A stretch of DNA of 64,000 nucleotides from an uncultured Halomicronema sp. (GCA_937899725.1 CALCCA010000095.1:1-64000), one strand, 5' to 3'. Shown: positions 34,644 to 44,091, counted from the first letter of the stretch. Made by a program: numbers and translations. The notes: generated by a model not told the origin, from the letters alone.

Positions 34644-35680
34644 GATGCACCCACCTCCCCACGAGTTGATGCGAGCACCCGACCTTCCTTAAAGCTGTAG
34701 CCTGCCGCCCGGAGCGCGTGGAAGATGTGCCCCTGCAGGAAGAAGAAGCCCAGCCAGAATTGCGTATTGGCTAGCCACACGCGGTTAGTCGCCACCCCAT
34801 CAGGACTGACAAACACGGGAAAGCGATCAAAGGCCAGCCCCAGCGTTGGCCCAAAGAATTCCGTCGGGAACACCAGTGAGTTGACCGACACAAATAGTGT
34901 CGCCACAAAGGACATTAAAGCCACAGCCCCAACGCTGTAAGACAGGTAGGCTTCGCCCGACCAGACAAAGAGCGGTTTGGTCCACGCGAGCGGCTTGGTG
35001 GCAATGTGCCAGATGCCGCCGCCAATCAGCATGGCCCCCACCCAGATATGGCCGCCGATGACGTCTTCTAGGGTGTCCACGCCCGCAATCCAAAAGCGCC
35101 CCTCGGTGCCAAACAGGTAGCCAAAAATGGTGGCTGGATTCAACGTGGGATTCGTGATGACGCGGACGTCTTGGGCGATCGGGTCATAGAGGCCACCAAA
35201 ATACATCGCTTTGGCCACCAACAAGAAGGCCCCAACCCCCAACAAGGTGAGATGGATGCCCAAAATGTCGGTCATTTTATTGGTGTCATCCCAGCGGTAG
35301 CCGAAGAAGTTAAACTTGCCTTCCAGCTGGGCTGGCCCAAACAGCGCATGGAAGATGCCCCCGGCGCCCAAAAAGGCCGAACTGATTAAGTGCAAGGCAC
35401 CAATGACAAAGTAGGGATAGGTGTCAACGACTTGGCCCCCGGCACCCACGCCGATGCCTAAACGAGCCAGGTTGGGCAACAAGATCAAGCCCTGGTCAGC
35501 CATCGTTAGCGCTGGGTCCAAGCGATTGAGCTCAAATAGAGTAATCGCGCCGGCCCAGAAAACGATCAAGCCCGCGTGAGCCACGTGAGCCCCCAATAGC
35601 CGACCTGACAGGTCTGTGAGCCGCGCATTGCCTGCCCGAAATGGAATGTCCGTATTGATATTGTCTGTGGCAACTGCCAT
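34640..35680 (-). CDS. isiA: IsiA-family chlorophyll-binding protein (second copy)
   Basis: A 346-residue CP43-like protein (Synechocystis IsiA is ~340) with a perfect AGGAGG ribosome-binding site. Six helices with conserved chlorophyll-ligating histidines are seen in [69 protein letters not shown] and [16 protein letters not shown]. The large lumenal loop of CP43 is absent, as in all IsiA/Pcb. IsiA proteins form rings around photosystem I under iron limitation and store or dissipate energy. It is translationally coupled to the IsiA-PsaL fusion. Confidence 0.94.
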   Translation of the reverse strand: MAVATDNINTDIPFRAGNARLTDLSGRLLGAHVAHAGLIVFWAGAITLFELNRLDPALTMADQGLILLPNLARLGIGVGAGGQVVDTYPYFVIGALHLISSAFLGAGGIFHALFGPAQLEGKFNFFGYRWDDTNKMTDILGIHLTLLGVGAFLLVAKAMYFGGLYDPIAQDVRVITNPTLNPATIFGYLFGTEGRFWIAGVDTLEDVIGGHIWVGAMLIGGGIWHIATKPLAWTKPLFVWSGEAYLSYSVGAVALMSFVATLFVSVNSLVFPTEFFGPTLGLAFDRFPVFVSPDGVATNRVWLANTQFWLGFFFLQGHIFHALRAAGYSFKEGRVLASTRGEVGAS

Positions 35681-35721
35681 AACAATAGTCCTCCTGAGAG
35701 ATGTTTTTTTGAGAGAGCAAT

Positions 35722-35845
35722 GGTGAAAGAGTGTGAGGGTGGATGGGTGACAGGGTGGATGGGTAAGGGTAGGTAAGGTTCAAGGAAAGCCTCACACCCT
35801 CATACCCTGCTACCCCCATACCCAGCCACCAACACCACCTACCCG
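35722..35845 (-). repeat. Imperfect inverted repeat between two isiA genes
   Basis: A purine-rich arm with repeated GGGTGGATGGGTGACAGGG faces a pyrimidine-rich arm with CCCTCATACCCTGCTACCCC. GTGTGAGGGT and its complement ACACCCTCA recur. The RNA can form a long imperfect hairpin that ends at the isiA2 stop. It may attenuate or segment the polycistronic mRNA. Confidence 0.5.
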
Positions 35846-36909
35846 CCAGCTCCACCCGCCACGCTTGGCTGGCGATTCGCCATGAAATCGAAGAAGGTGC
35901 CTTGCCCGGTGCCCAGCGAAACGCTGAGCGATCGATAGGCGTGCCAGAGGTGCCCCAGCAGCGCGAGGGAGCCTAACGTGGCGTGGACGCTGGCCAACGC
36001 CGCGCGAACGGATGTTTCGGTGCCGCCGATGGGGCCATAAAACACGGTGGGATAGGCCACTTCGTTGACTGAGACAAAAACAGCCACGCTGAACCCCGCG
36101 ATCGCCAGCGCCCCCAAGCTGTAAGAGAGATAGGCTTCGCCTGACCACACCAGTCGCGCTTGGGCCCAGGCAAAGGGCTTAGTAGCAATGTGAAAAATGC
36201 CGCCGCCAATGCAGAGCACCCCGACCCAGACATGCCCGCCAATGACGTCTTCTAAATTATCGACACTGGCCATGCCGGTAATCGTCCAGCCGTGGGGACT
36301 GATGCCAAACAGATAACCGAAAATGCGACCCGGATCGAGATTGGGCTCCACCAACCGCACCTGATCGACCAGCGGGTCATAGATGCCGCCAAACTGAGTG
36401 GCTTTCAGCACTAGCAACAGCGCGCCCATCCCCAACATCACGAGATGGATGCCCAAAATGCTGGTCATCTTGTCGCCGTCTTGCCAGTCATAGCCAAAGC
36501 CCTGGTTATTTAGACGTTCTGGCCCCAGCACCGCATGATAAATTCCGCCCGCTCCTAGCACGGCAGCACTGATGAGGTGCCCCATGGCGATCGCGTAGTA
36601 GGGATAGGTATCCACCACCAGGCCGCCCTCACCGACGCCAATCCCCAGCGTGGCAAGGTGCGGCAACAAAATCAGATTTTGGTCGTACATCGGCAGACTG
36701 GGGTCAAACCGCGACAACTCAAACAGCGTCATGGCTCCGGCCCACAAAACGATCAACCCGGCATGGGCGACATGCGCCCCCAGCAGCCGCCCGGAGAGAT
36801 CCTTAAAGCGGATGTTGCCCGCCAGCAAGGGCGCACCGACTTCGGTGGTGGTCTCATAAGACCATCCGAGCGATCGCATCAATGGCGTCCAAAAGAGTCC
36901 GTTGGTCAT
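35839..36909 (-). CDS. isiA: IsiA-family chlorophyll-binding protein (first in operon)
   Basis: A 356-residue six-helix CP43-like protein with AAGGAG before the ATG. It carries [77 protein letters not shown] and [14 protein letters not shown], with the conserved His ligands. It has an N-terminal extension ([20 protein letters not shown]) before the first helix and a C-terminal tail (~20 residues). It is the first gene of the five-gene operon. A Fur-box-like inverted repeat lies 92 bases upstream, which fits the strong iron-starvation induction typical of isiA genes. Confidence 0.94.
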   Translation of the reverse strand: MTNGLFWTPLMRSLGWSYETTTEVGAPLLAGNIRFKDLSGRLLGAHVAHAGLIVLWAGAMTLFELSRFDPSLPMYDQNLILLPHLATLGIGVGEGGLVVDTYPYYAIAMGHLISAAVLGAGGIYHAVLGPERLNNQGFGYDWQDGDKMTSILGIHLVMLGMGALLLVLKATQFGGIYDPLVDQVRLVEPNLDPGRIFGYLFGISPHGWTITGMASVDNLEDVIGGHVWVGVLCIGGGIFHIATKPFAWAQARLVWSGEAYLSYSLGALAIAGFSVAVFVSVNEVAYPTVFYGPIGGTETSVRAALASVHATLGSLALLGHLWHAYRSLSVSLGTGQGTFFDFMANRQPSVAGGAGG

Positions 36910-37451
36910 AGCAGCTCCTTTTTATCAGGCCGTAGAAGTTGCTGAAGCACGCAGAACAACCGGGCTGTTCTAAATCGCCGCTCTAGCTATCTACGCTCTT
37001 ATTGACTTCGATTCTCATCAAACTGATTCCAACATACTTCGGAATTTTTCTCAATAATTTGATCGTTAACTTATGTTGAGAATTTAAGTTGACGGCAGTA
37101 AATTAGCGGGAAATTGGTTGGGCAACCCCACCCGAAGTCATGAAGCCGTGAATAAAGTCCTTTTTGTCCCGGTTTTCAGGCAAAATCACCGATCAGTCCA
37201 GAGAGATTGCCGCTCAATTTCTCTGGAAGCAGCTTAAATCTAGCCAGGGCTCAGGGTGGGTTTGACAGCATTTCAAACATCTAGAAATCAATTCATTAAA
37301 TGCTAATAGCTCTCAATAGATTTGAGCTAAATGATATAGAATCGCAATTAATTGTTTTGTGGGTGGTAGGGGTGAAACATCTGGATCAGGCACTCTTTCC
37401 TGTGGGTTAGCCCTACCAATTTTCATGCACAGTGTCAGGTGATGAATCGTT
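36910..37451. other. Divergent regulatory region between isiA operon and hydrolase gene
   Basis: About 540 AT-rich bases containing several Fur-like half or full sites: 37001-37017, TTGAGAATTTAAGTTGAC at 37076-37093, and GCTCTCAATAG at 37309-37319, which is identical to the right half of site A. It probably carries both divergent promoters. Confidence 0.55.
37001..37017 (-). promoter_or_regulatory. Fur-box-like operator of the isiA operon
   Basis: On the minus strand TGAGAATCGAAGTCAAT. Both halves (TGAGAAT and TCAAT) match site C with identical spacing. It is 92 bases upstream of the first isiA start. Confidence 0.55.
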
Positions 37452-38195
37452 ATGTCCCATTCTCCCGAAACGCTTTGGTTGGGCGTTAACCCCAGCCTGA
37501 GGCACTTCGATCAGCGCTTGTGTCGACTGCTCAGTCGGCAAGTCGATATTCAATACTGGAGCTATCAACAAACTCAAGATGAGCCCTGCTGCCTGCAAAC
37601 AGCCCTAGACCTATTGGATGATTATCTGCAGCGGCAATCGCAGCCACTTAACTTCATTGGTCATGGTCTCAGCGGGGCCGTGGGTCTCCTCTATGCCCGG
37701 CTAAATCCGGCTCGGGTCAGGTCTTTGACGCTGCTCTCAGTGGGGAGCAATCCGGCTGTTAGCTGGCATGCCCACTACTACGCCTTGAGAAATCGCTTGC
37801 CCTGCGATCGCCAAACGATTTTGATGCAGATGGCAAATCTCTTGTTTGGCTGTCGCAATTCCAGCCAAATGTCGGCTTTGGGCAAGCTGTTGGAGCAGAT
37901 CTTAGATCGCGAACTGACGCCCCATTCGTTAGCGGCTCATCAGAGCTTCTCGCCCGGCGGGGTAGAGGTGCCATTGCTGGTTTGCAACGGTGCCTATGAC
38001 GCCGTCATTGACCCTAATGCCCATAGCCGTTGGCAACCCTGGCTGCACCCCGGCGATCGCCTCTGGACTTGTCCCGCAGGACGTCACTTCTTTCATTACA
38101 CTCATGCGCCCAAAATCAGTCCGATTATTTTGGACTTTTGGCAGCAGACCACCTGGCCGATGGCCGGTGCTCCCTTGATTGAAATCATTTCTTAG
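37452..38195 (+). CDS. Alpha/beta-hydrolase-fold protein lacking the nucleophile serine
   Basis: A 247-residue alpha/beta hydrolase. The nucleophile elbow reads NFIGHGLSGAVGLLYARLNP (residues 67-86), where the usual G-H-S-x-G-G is G70-H71-G72-L73-S74-G75. The catalytic Ser position is thus Gly. The acid (LVCNGAYDAVIDP) and the terminal His region (CPAGRHFFHY) are still present. It may be a non-enzymatic binding protein, or Ser74 may act unusually. Divergent from the isiA operon, it recalls IsiC, the protein of unknown role encoded with isiAB in other cyanobacteria; that link is inference. It is followed by a thioredoxin-reductase-like gene 148 bases later. Confidence 0.75.
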   Translation: MSHSPETLWLGVNPSLRHFDQRLCRLLSRQVDIQYWSYQQTQDEPCCLQTALDLLDDYLQRQSQPLNFIGHGLSGAVGLLYARLNPARVRSLTLLSVGSNPAVSWHAHYYALRNRLPCDRQTILMQMANLLFGCRNSSQMSALGKLLEQILDRELTPHSLAAHQSFSPGGVEVPLLVCNGAYDAVIDPNAHSRWQPWLHPGDRLWTCPAGRHFFHYTHAPKISPIILDFWQQTTWPMAGAPLIEIIS

Positions 38196-38248
38196 GAAGG
38201 CGGAGGCCTGAGTTTGAGGCTCAAGGTTTTGGGTGCAAGGTTTCAGGC

Positions 38249-38303
38249 ACGCCCCTCTGCCCCTCTGCCCCTCTGCCCCGAACTCTACCGGCCCTCTGCC
38301 CCT
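38249..38303 (+). repeat. CCCCTCTG low-complexity tract
   Basis: Tandem GCCCCTCT units (38251-38280) followed by GGCCCTCTGCCCCTT. A similar pyrimidine tract is at 54794-54890. Both lie just upstream of a gene in this island. Confidence 0.6.
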
Positions 38304-38343
38304 TAAACCCGTTACTCTTTATCCCTTTTAGGAGATCGTCATT

Positions 38344-39300
38344 GTGGAAACGTTTGAATTTGATGTCGTCATTGTGGGGGGTGGGCCAGCTGGATGCACT
38401 TGCGCGCTCTATACTTCACGAGCCGATCTCAAAACGGTCATTCTCGATAAAAATCCGGCGGTGGGAGCCCTCGCCATCACTCACAAAATTGCCAATTATC
38501 CCGGCGTACCAGGCGATATGAGTGGCGAAGACTTGCTCACGATCATGCGCGAACAGGCCGTCACGTTTGGCACCGATTATCGTCGTGGTCAGGTCTTCGG
38601 CATTGACGTCACCGGCTCGCGCAAAACGGTTTACACGCCCGACGGCACCTTTAGCGGCCGCGCCTTAGTGCTGGCCACCGGGGCCATGGGGCGGACGGCG
38701 TCGTTCAAGGGGGAAGCAGAATTTTTGGGGCGGGGCGTGAGCTACTGTGCCACCTGTGACGGGGCGTTTTACCGCGATCGCGAAGTAGCCGTGATTGGCG
38801 CTAACCCCGAGGCGATCGAAGAAGCCCAAGTGTTGACCAAATTTGCCTCCACCGTCCATCTCGTGACGTTCAAAGATCCGCCCGCCGCCGATCCCCATGT
38901 GCAAGATTTGTTAGCCATGTCCAACGTCAAACACTGGAGCCGCTCTCGTTTGTTAGACATTCAAGGGGGCGAAATGGGAGTGACGAGCATTCACGTCAAA
39001 CCCAAACAGACGAAGGAACCCCTTCCCCTACCGGTCGAAGGGGTGTTCTTGTATCAAAATGGCTCTAAACCCATCACTGACTTTCTCAGCGATCAGGTGG
39101 CGCTGAATCCTGACGGTGGGGTGCAGGTCAGTGATTTGATGGCGACCAGTGTGGAGGGGGTTTGGGCCGTGGGCGATATTCGCAATACTCCGTTTAAGCA
39201 GGCGGTCGTCGCCGCGGGCGATGGCTGCGTGGCGGCGATGGCGATCGATCGCTTCCTCAACAGCCGCAAAGGCTTCCGTCCCGATTGGGATCATTCTTAG
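38344..39300 (+). CDS. Thioredoxin-reductase-like flavoprotein (DDOR type?)
   Basis: 318 residues from GTG 38344, with AGGAG nine bases upstream. The FAD site is VVIVGGGPAGCTCALYTSRA (9-28), the redox-active pair CATC is at 135-138, and the second flavin-binding segment is GVWAVGDIR near 268. The NADPH domain motif GxGxxA is GANPEA (152-157), and the usual HRR(x)R specificity motif is absent (VHLVTFKDPP instead). This fits cyanobacterial DDOR-type enzymes, flavoproteins that reduce disulfides without the classical NADPH pocket, better than NADPH-thioredoxin reductase. Its place beside the isiA operon suggests a role in redox adjustment under iron limitation (inference). Confidence 0.78.
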   Translation: METFEFDVVIVGGGPAGCTCALYTSRADLKTVILDKNPAVGALAITHKIANYPGVPGDMSGEDLLTIMREQAVTFGTDYRRGQVFGIDVTGSRKTVYTPDGTFSGRALVLATGAMGRTASFKGEAEFLGRGVSYCATCDGAFYRDREVAVIGANPEAIEEAQVLTKFASTVHLVTFKDPPAADPHVQDLLAMSNVKHWSRSRLLDIQGGEMGVTSIHVKPKQTKEPLPLPVEGVFLYQNGSKPITDFLSDQVALNPDGGVQVSDLMATSVEGVWAVGDIRNTPFKQAVVAAGDGCVAAMAIDRFLNSRKGFRPDWDHS

Positions 39301-39720
39301 GGGGCTCAATGACCTCAGGACAAGGACAAAAGTTGTCGCGCCTGATTGAATTCAGCGCCCCGCAGAACAAGCTTGGAGCAGGAGCGCCGCCGCAAATCAC
39401 CACCCCAGCGGCATAAACTTTTCGCTCTGCGGCCATAAGATGGCAGCGGCAGCAGTCGCTGCTAGGGTGGCCCAAAGCCCGTCACATGGCCCAACCAAAG
39501 GCTAATGCCAGCAGCGCCACCAACTTGCTGAGGCGCTCGGCGGGGCAGCAATGAGTCGATTCGAGATGGAAGCCTCGGGTTCTCAGCACCACGAACAACG
39601 TCTCCATCCCCCACCGGAAGCACTCATCAGCCAACGCAGTCTGCGGGCAATAATGGGTGGCAAAAATCAACAATTCGCTATCTTCAAGGCGGATCGCAAC
39701 CCCGTAGAGGCAACAACCCC
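39300..39720 (-). pseudogene. IS4-family transposase C-terminal remnant
   Basis: On the minus strand the frame reads RLEDSELLIFATHYCPQTAL then ALADECFRWGMETLFVVLRT and RGFHLE, THCCPAERLSKLVALLALAF. This is the Y-(2)-R-(3)-E-(6)-K region of IS4 transposases; the first Tyr is lost and the Lys is Arg. A stop codon follows GWAM, and the tail (RGAEFNQARQLLSLS) lies in another frame. The N-terminal catalytic half is missing. Confidence 0.7.
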
Positions 39721-39958
39721 AGATAAGATGCTAACCATCAGAGTCATCCCTGAGCCGCGATCGCCCCTCGCATTTAGCATCCCTTCCCTCTCATTGGCAC
39801 TGGCTCCGAGTCAGCCAAGTTGGCTAGGGCTGGGCGTAGTTGGTTGTGTTCTAGACCGGTGGGGAGTCGTGAGGTTGCGCGCCGAGATGCGTAGCGCTGG
39901 CTGAATAGGTCCACTACCACGTCATGCATCAAAACAGATTGGGAGAAGTAGCCGCATC
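39721..39958. other. Intergenic before regulator 2
   Basis: About 240 bases. GATGCTAACCATCAGAGT near 39728 and GAGCCGCGATCGC recur near 54427, possibly the same IS fragment boundary. No Fur-like 7-1-7 site was seen here, in contrast with regulators 1 and 3. Confidence 0.45.
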
Positions 39959-40960
39959 ATGCAGGTCAAGTTTTCAGCGCAAGATGTTCACGAACTGTTT
40001 GCCGAGTGGCAAGCCACCCCCCAATCGGTTCTTGCCGCCGCCCCCAATGAGCAGCTCATTCACTTTCCTGAGCCGATCTGCGATGGCTGGATGCGGCGAC
40101 TACAGCTGCGCTCTGGCATCGATTTGGTGATGCAAAATTGTCATTTTCGCGATGCTCTCTCATTGGCGATTCAAGAAACTGGGAATATCTCGCTGCTGCG
40201 GTTCGGCTTTGGCATTAGGGGAGAAACCCAAGGCAAGGTCGCTGGCCAAGAGCAAGCAATTCGATTTCGAGCACAGCACTTTGCGGTTGGCTTTACCACC
40301 GATGCCGACACCGGCACGATTGAATATGCGCGAGGGCAGCAGGATTTACTGGCCGCCTATATTGATCTCGATACGCTGAACACCTTGATTGGGGAACAGC
40401 TAGAGCATCTGCCCAAAGAGCTGGGGCGAGCGTTAGCAGGGCAACCGATCCCGCTGTATTTGCAAAGCGGGCGCATGACCCCAGCGATGGAACTGGTCAT
40501 CCAGCAGGTCATACACTGCCCCTATCAGGGCCTCACCAAGCGACTGTATTTAGAAGGCAAGGTCCTTGAGTTACTGGCCCTATCGCTGCACCAAATTACC
40601 GAGGCGACACCGGCTGCAGTGCAAAAGAGGGCATTAAATGCCAGTGATGTAGAGCGGATTCACCATGCCAGTAAAATTTTGTTGAGCAATCTAGGCGAGC
40701 CGCCTTCTTTACTGGCGCTGTCGCGTCTAGTTGGCCTCAACGATTACAAGCTTAAAATCGGTTTCCGTCAAGTCTTTGGCACCACCGTATTTGGCTATCT
40801 TTACCAACATCGCATGCAGCAAGCTCAAGCTTTGCTAAAGGTTGGCAAATGTAGTGTGTCAGACGTTGCCGGGTTAGTTGGTTATACCAATTTGAGTGCC
40901 TTTAGCACGGCCTTTAAGCGGAAGTTTGGCATGAGTCCAAATACGTATAAAAAGCATTGA
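39959..40960 (+). CDS. AraC-family regulator, PchR-type (regulator 2)
   Basis: A 333-residue protein with the same layout as regulators 1 and 3. The sensor domain is ~1-225 and contains CPYQGLTKRLYLEGKVLELL. The C-terminal double helix-turn-helix includes PSLLALSRLVGLNDYKLKIG, FRQVFGTTVFGYLYQHRMQQ, VAGLVGYTNLSAFSTAFKRK and FGMSPNTYKKH. It lies 127 bases upstream of receptor 2 on the same strand and is its probable activator in response to a cognate ferric siderophore. Confidence 0.9.
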   Translation: MQVKFSAQDVHELFAEWQATPQSVLAAAPNEQLIHFPEPICDGWMRRLQLRSGIDLVMQNCHFRDALSLAIQETGNISLLRFGFGIRGETQGKVAGQEQAIRFRAQHFAVGFTTDADTGTIEYARGQQDLLAAYIDLDTLNTLIGEQLEHLPKELGRALAGQPIPLYLQSGRMTPAMELVIQQVIHCPYQGLTKRLYLEGKVLELLALSLHQITEATPAAVQKRALNASDVERIHHASKILLSNLGEPPSLLALSRLVGLNDYKLKIGFRQVFGTTVFGYLYQHRMQQAQALLKVGKCSVSDVAGLVGYTNLSAFSTAFKRKFGMSPNTYKKH

Positions 40961-41087
40961 TCCGTTTGACAACACAATAAAATCCGTCTAGCGAAAGACA
41001 CGATCGCATCCTGTCTCTTAAGATGCGTCTCAAATCTATTTGCGAGTAGTTGTCAATAGCGCTCGCAATATTGTGTGAGGATGTGTG

Positions 41088-43607
41088 ATGCGTGTGTGGC
41101 CAGGGTCGGATTCGGTACGGTGGGGTCTGCAGTTAGCGCTATTCAGCGGATTAATGGGAGCGTTGGGGTTGCCGGCGGCCGCAAAGGACGTCGTGCAAGC
41201 CCCCCAACCGGCACTCTCGGGAGCTGAGTTAGCGCCAGTGCCCGAGGCGGTGTCGATTACGGCGGTTGAGGTGACGCCCAGTGAGGAGGGGTTAGCCATT
41301 ACGTTAACGACGGCTGGGGGTGACTTGGCCGCCCCGGCGCTAACTGTCATTGGCCATGCGCAGATTGCCGAAATCCCCAATGCGGTGCTGGCGTTATCGG
41401 ATAGCGATGAATTTCAAGTGGCCAATCCGGCCGAGGGCATTGCCTTAGTGACCGTTGCTAGTCTGCCTGACAATCGAGTGCGGGTGGTGATTACTGGGGT
41501 CGACGCGCCCCCGACCACCACCTTCAGCACTGCGGCAGACGGGTTGGTATTGGGGGTGACGTTGGGAGCGATCGCCCCTGATGCGAGTAGTGCTGAGCCC
41601 GCGATCGCGGACGCTCCCCTGCGGGTGGTGGTGACCGCTGAGCGGACGCCGGAGGACGTGCAAGACGTGCCCCTGAGCATCACGGTACTGACAGAACAGC
41701 AACTCGAAGATGCCAACGTTGACTCATTAGACGGCATCGCCGACAACACCCCCAATTTCACCTTCTTTCCCAGTGGCGCTAACCGCACTGCCCCCTTCTA
41801 CAGCCTGCGAGGGGTCACCAACTTTAACGCCTTCAGCCGGGATGGCGTCGGCTTTTTCGTCGATGATGTGCCCTACGACTTTGCCGGTTTCATCGATCAA
41901 GACCTGACCGATTTAGAACGGGTGGAGGTGCTCAGAGGGCCGCAAAATACGCTGTATGGGCGCAGTTCGTTAGGCGGCGTCGTCAACATCATCACGCGTC
42001 GCCCCACGAATGAGCTTGAGGTCAACACCGCCCTCAGGGTCGGGAGCGATGCCGCCTTTGATGCTGAGGCCAGTGTCAGTGGGCCACTGATTGAAGATGA
42101 GCTGTTTTATCGACTGTCTGGTAACTACAGCCGCCAAGACGGCTTTGTGACCAACACCCTGCTGGATACCACTGTCGATGATAGCGCCGGCGGCACCGGA
42201 CGCGCTCAGCTATTGTGGACGCCTTCGGACGCCTGGGAAATCCTGCTCAACGCCTCCTTCGGCGATTATCGAGAAGGGGCGGAACCGTTTGTATTATTGG
42301 ATTCCGACGATCCGTTTGAGACTGAGCTGGACTTTGACGGGTTCAATGATCTGGTCACCAATGCTCAATCTCTGCGAGTCGCTTACAATACCCCCGATAT
42401 CCGAGTGACATCCATCACGGCCCATCGTTTTTCGAGTCAAGCAGCGGCCTTTGACCAAGACGCCACCGCCGCTGATTTAGAGATTAATGCCCCTGATTTT
42501 GCGTCAAGGGTGTTTACGCAAGAGCTGCGGGTGCAGTCGCCGGAGACCAGAGATCGCCTACAGTGGATTGTCGGCGGCTATTTTGAAACCTCGACCTTTG
42601 AGAACGATCGCGCCTTTATCAACGGCTTAGATACCCCGGCCACTGCTCCGTTACCCGCTGGTGAAAATCGCGGCGATGGGGATACTGACAGTCGAACGCT
42701 GGCCGCGTTTGGTCAGGTGAGCTATGGCGTCACCGAAGCGCTGACGCTGACCACCGGTTTGCGGTACGAAAATACCCGCACCACCACAGACTTTGAGCGG
42801 ATCTTTACGTCTCGGGATGGCACGCTGGTCATCCCCCTACTGGAGTTAGAGGATGTTGCAGCTGATGGTTCAGAACTGTTGCCGCGATTGGCCATTGATT
42901 ATCGCCTGAATCCCAATATCTTGCTCTATGGCAGCATCACCCGCGGTTACCGGCCCCCTGGGGCGAGTTTTGATCCCATCAGTGCTGACACGGCAGTGTT
43001 TGACGCTGAAACTTCCTGGAACTACGAAGTCGGCTTTAAATCTTCCTGGCTAGAGGATCGCCTGAGCATGAACGTGGCGGGATTCTACAACGACGTCTCT
43101 AATTTTCAATTTCCCAGCCTGCAAGGTGGCGAGGTGGTGATTGGCAATGCCGATACTCGCGTTATTGGGGGTGAGTTAGAGGTGATTGCGCGACCGGTGT
43201 CGGGGCTAGAGTTGATTGCCGGAGTGGGGCTGCTCAATGCCGAATTTCGCAACGGCACCGATGCCTTTACCGGCATGGCCCTGGCAGGCAACCGCACTCC
43301 GTTCACCCCCAATCTGACCTACAACGTGGCCGCTCAGTATCGTAGTGCCAACGGTTTCTTTGGAAGGTTGGAGGTCATTGGGTTCGGCAATACCTTTTTC
43401 GATGAACTCAACAGCATTGAACAAGAGGCGTTTGCCTTAGCAAATCTGCGTTTGGGGTATGAGTATGAGGACTATGGCTTCTATGCGTTTGCCAACAATT
43501 TGTTCGACACCGAGTATGTAACTCAAGCGTTTGAACTCAGCACGGGTACGGTTGGGACTTTCGGCGCTCCCAGAACCTTTGGCGTGCAGGTCAGAGCTAA
43601 GTTTTAA
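41088..43607 (+). CDS. TonB-dependent receptor with AMIN-like N-domain (receptor 2)
   Basis: 839 residues from ATG 41088 (GAGG seven bases upstream). The signal peptide ends near LPAAAK (~32). The AMIN-like domain is ~50-150 (ITAVEVTPSEEGLAITLTTA, VRVVITGVDAPPT), the TonB-box-like segment LRVVVTAERTPEDVQDVP, and the plug includes TAPFYSLRGVTNFNAFSRDG, ERVEVLRGPQNTLYGRSS and VNIITRRP. The barrel ends TFGVQVRAKF. It differs from receptors 1, 3 and 4 in plug sequence and lacks an adjacent binding lipoprotein, so it probably takes a different siderophore. The large tandem ABC transporter follows 484 bases later on the same strand. Confidence 0.92.
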   Translation: MRVWPGSDSVRWGLQLALFSGLMGALGLPAAAKDVVQAPQPALSGAELAPVPEAVSITAVEVTPSEEGLAITLTTAGGDLAAPALTVIGHAQIAEIPNAVLALSDSDEFQVANPAEGIALVTVASLPDNRVRVVITGVDAPPTTTFSTAADGLVLGVTLGAIAPDASSAEPAIADAPLRVVVTAERTPEDVQDVPLSITVLTEQQLEDANVDSLDGIADNTPNFTFFPSGANRTAPFYSLRGVTNFNAFSRDGVGFFVDDVPYDFAGFIDQDLTDLERVEVLRGPQNTLYGRSSLGGVVNIITRRPTNELEVNTALRVGSDAAFDAEASVSGPLIEDELFYRLSGNYSRQDGFVTNTLLDTTVDDSAGGTGRAQLLWTPSDAWEILLNASFGDYREGAEPFVLLDSDDPFETELDFDGFNDLVTNAQSLRVAYNTPDIRVTSITAHRFSSQAAAFDQDATAADLEINAPDFASRVFTQELRVQSPETRDRLQWIVGGYFETSTFENDRAFINGLDTPATAPLPAGENRGDGDTDSRTLAAFGQVSYGVTEALTLTTGLRYENTRTTTDFERIFTSRDGTLVIPLLELEDVAADGSELLPRLAIDYRLNPNILLYGSITRGYRPPGASFDPISADTAVFDAETSWNYEVGFKSSWLEDRLSMNVAGFYNDVSNFQFPSLQGGEVVIGNADTRVIGGELEVIARPVSGLELIAGVGLLNAEFRNGTDAFTGMALAGNRTPFTPNLTYNVAAQYRSANGFFGRLEVIGFGNTFFDELNSIEQEAFALANLRLGYEYEDYGFYAFANNLFDTEYVTQAFELSTGTVGTFGAPRTFGVQVRAKF

Positions 43608-44091
43608 GGTCAACAGGATGACCCGCCCCGACTTGAGGCGCACCGGTGAGCCATGAGCAAGCTAGAATGAAACTCAGCTATTGAAATAAATTCCCATTAG
43701 TCAAGTTTGCGATGACTTCAGCGGATCTACAGCGTTTCTGAAACGAGTGAGGAGCCAAAATCGCCCTGAAATCATGACGATCGCCTCAAGACGCCGACTT
43801 CACCTAACAAGAAAGTGCTGTGGGCGATCGCCACAGTTCTAGTTAGGCATCCCACAAAAGGGGCAGCTTGCAGTTTTTAGAAGACTTTAAAGCCAGTGCG
43901 CCTAGAGTCTTTGTAAAGACTGTGATCTCAGGGCAAAGACTTTGATTTGGCCGCAGGATCTGTCCTGATTGACTGCCCTCTACTGTTGCTCACTTTAATC
44001 AGTTTCTGGCGTTTCTCATACGTCGCTAAATTCCAACCGGAAATCCCTGTTTTTTTTGACATTCTTTGTACTGTCTTGGAGCAGACTCTTC
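43608..44091. other. Leader region of the tandem ABC transporter with repeated AAAGACTTT motifs
   Basis: About 480 bases. It contains GAAGACTTTAAAG (43880-43892), the perfect 16-bp palindrome AGTCTTTGTAAAGACT (43906-43921) and GGCAAAGACTTTGATT (43932-43947). Three related elements at ~25-base spacing look like operator sites for a dimeric regulator. GGAG (44078-44081) is the ribosome-binding site. Confidence 0.5.
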
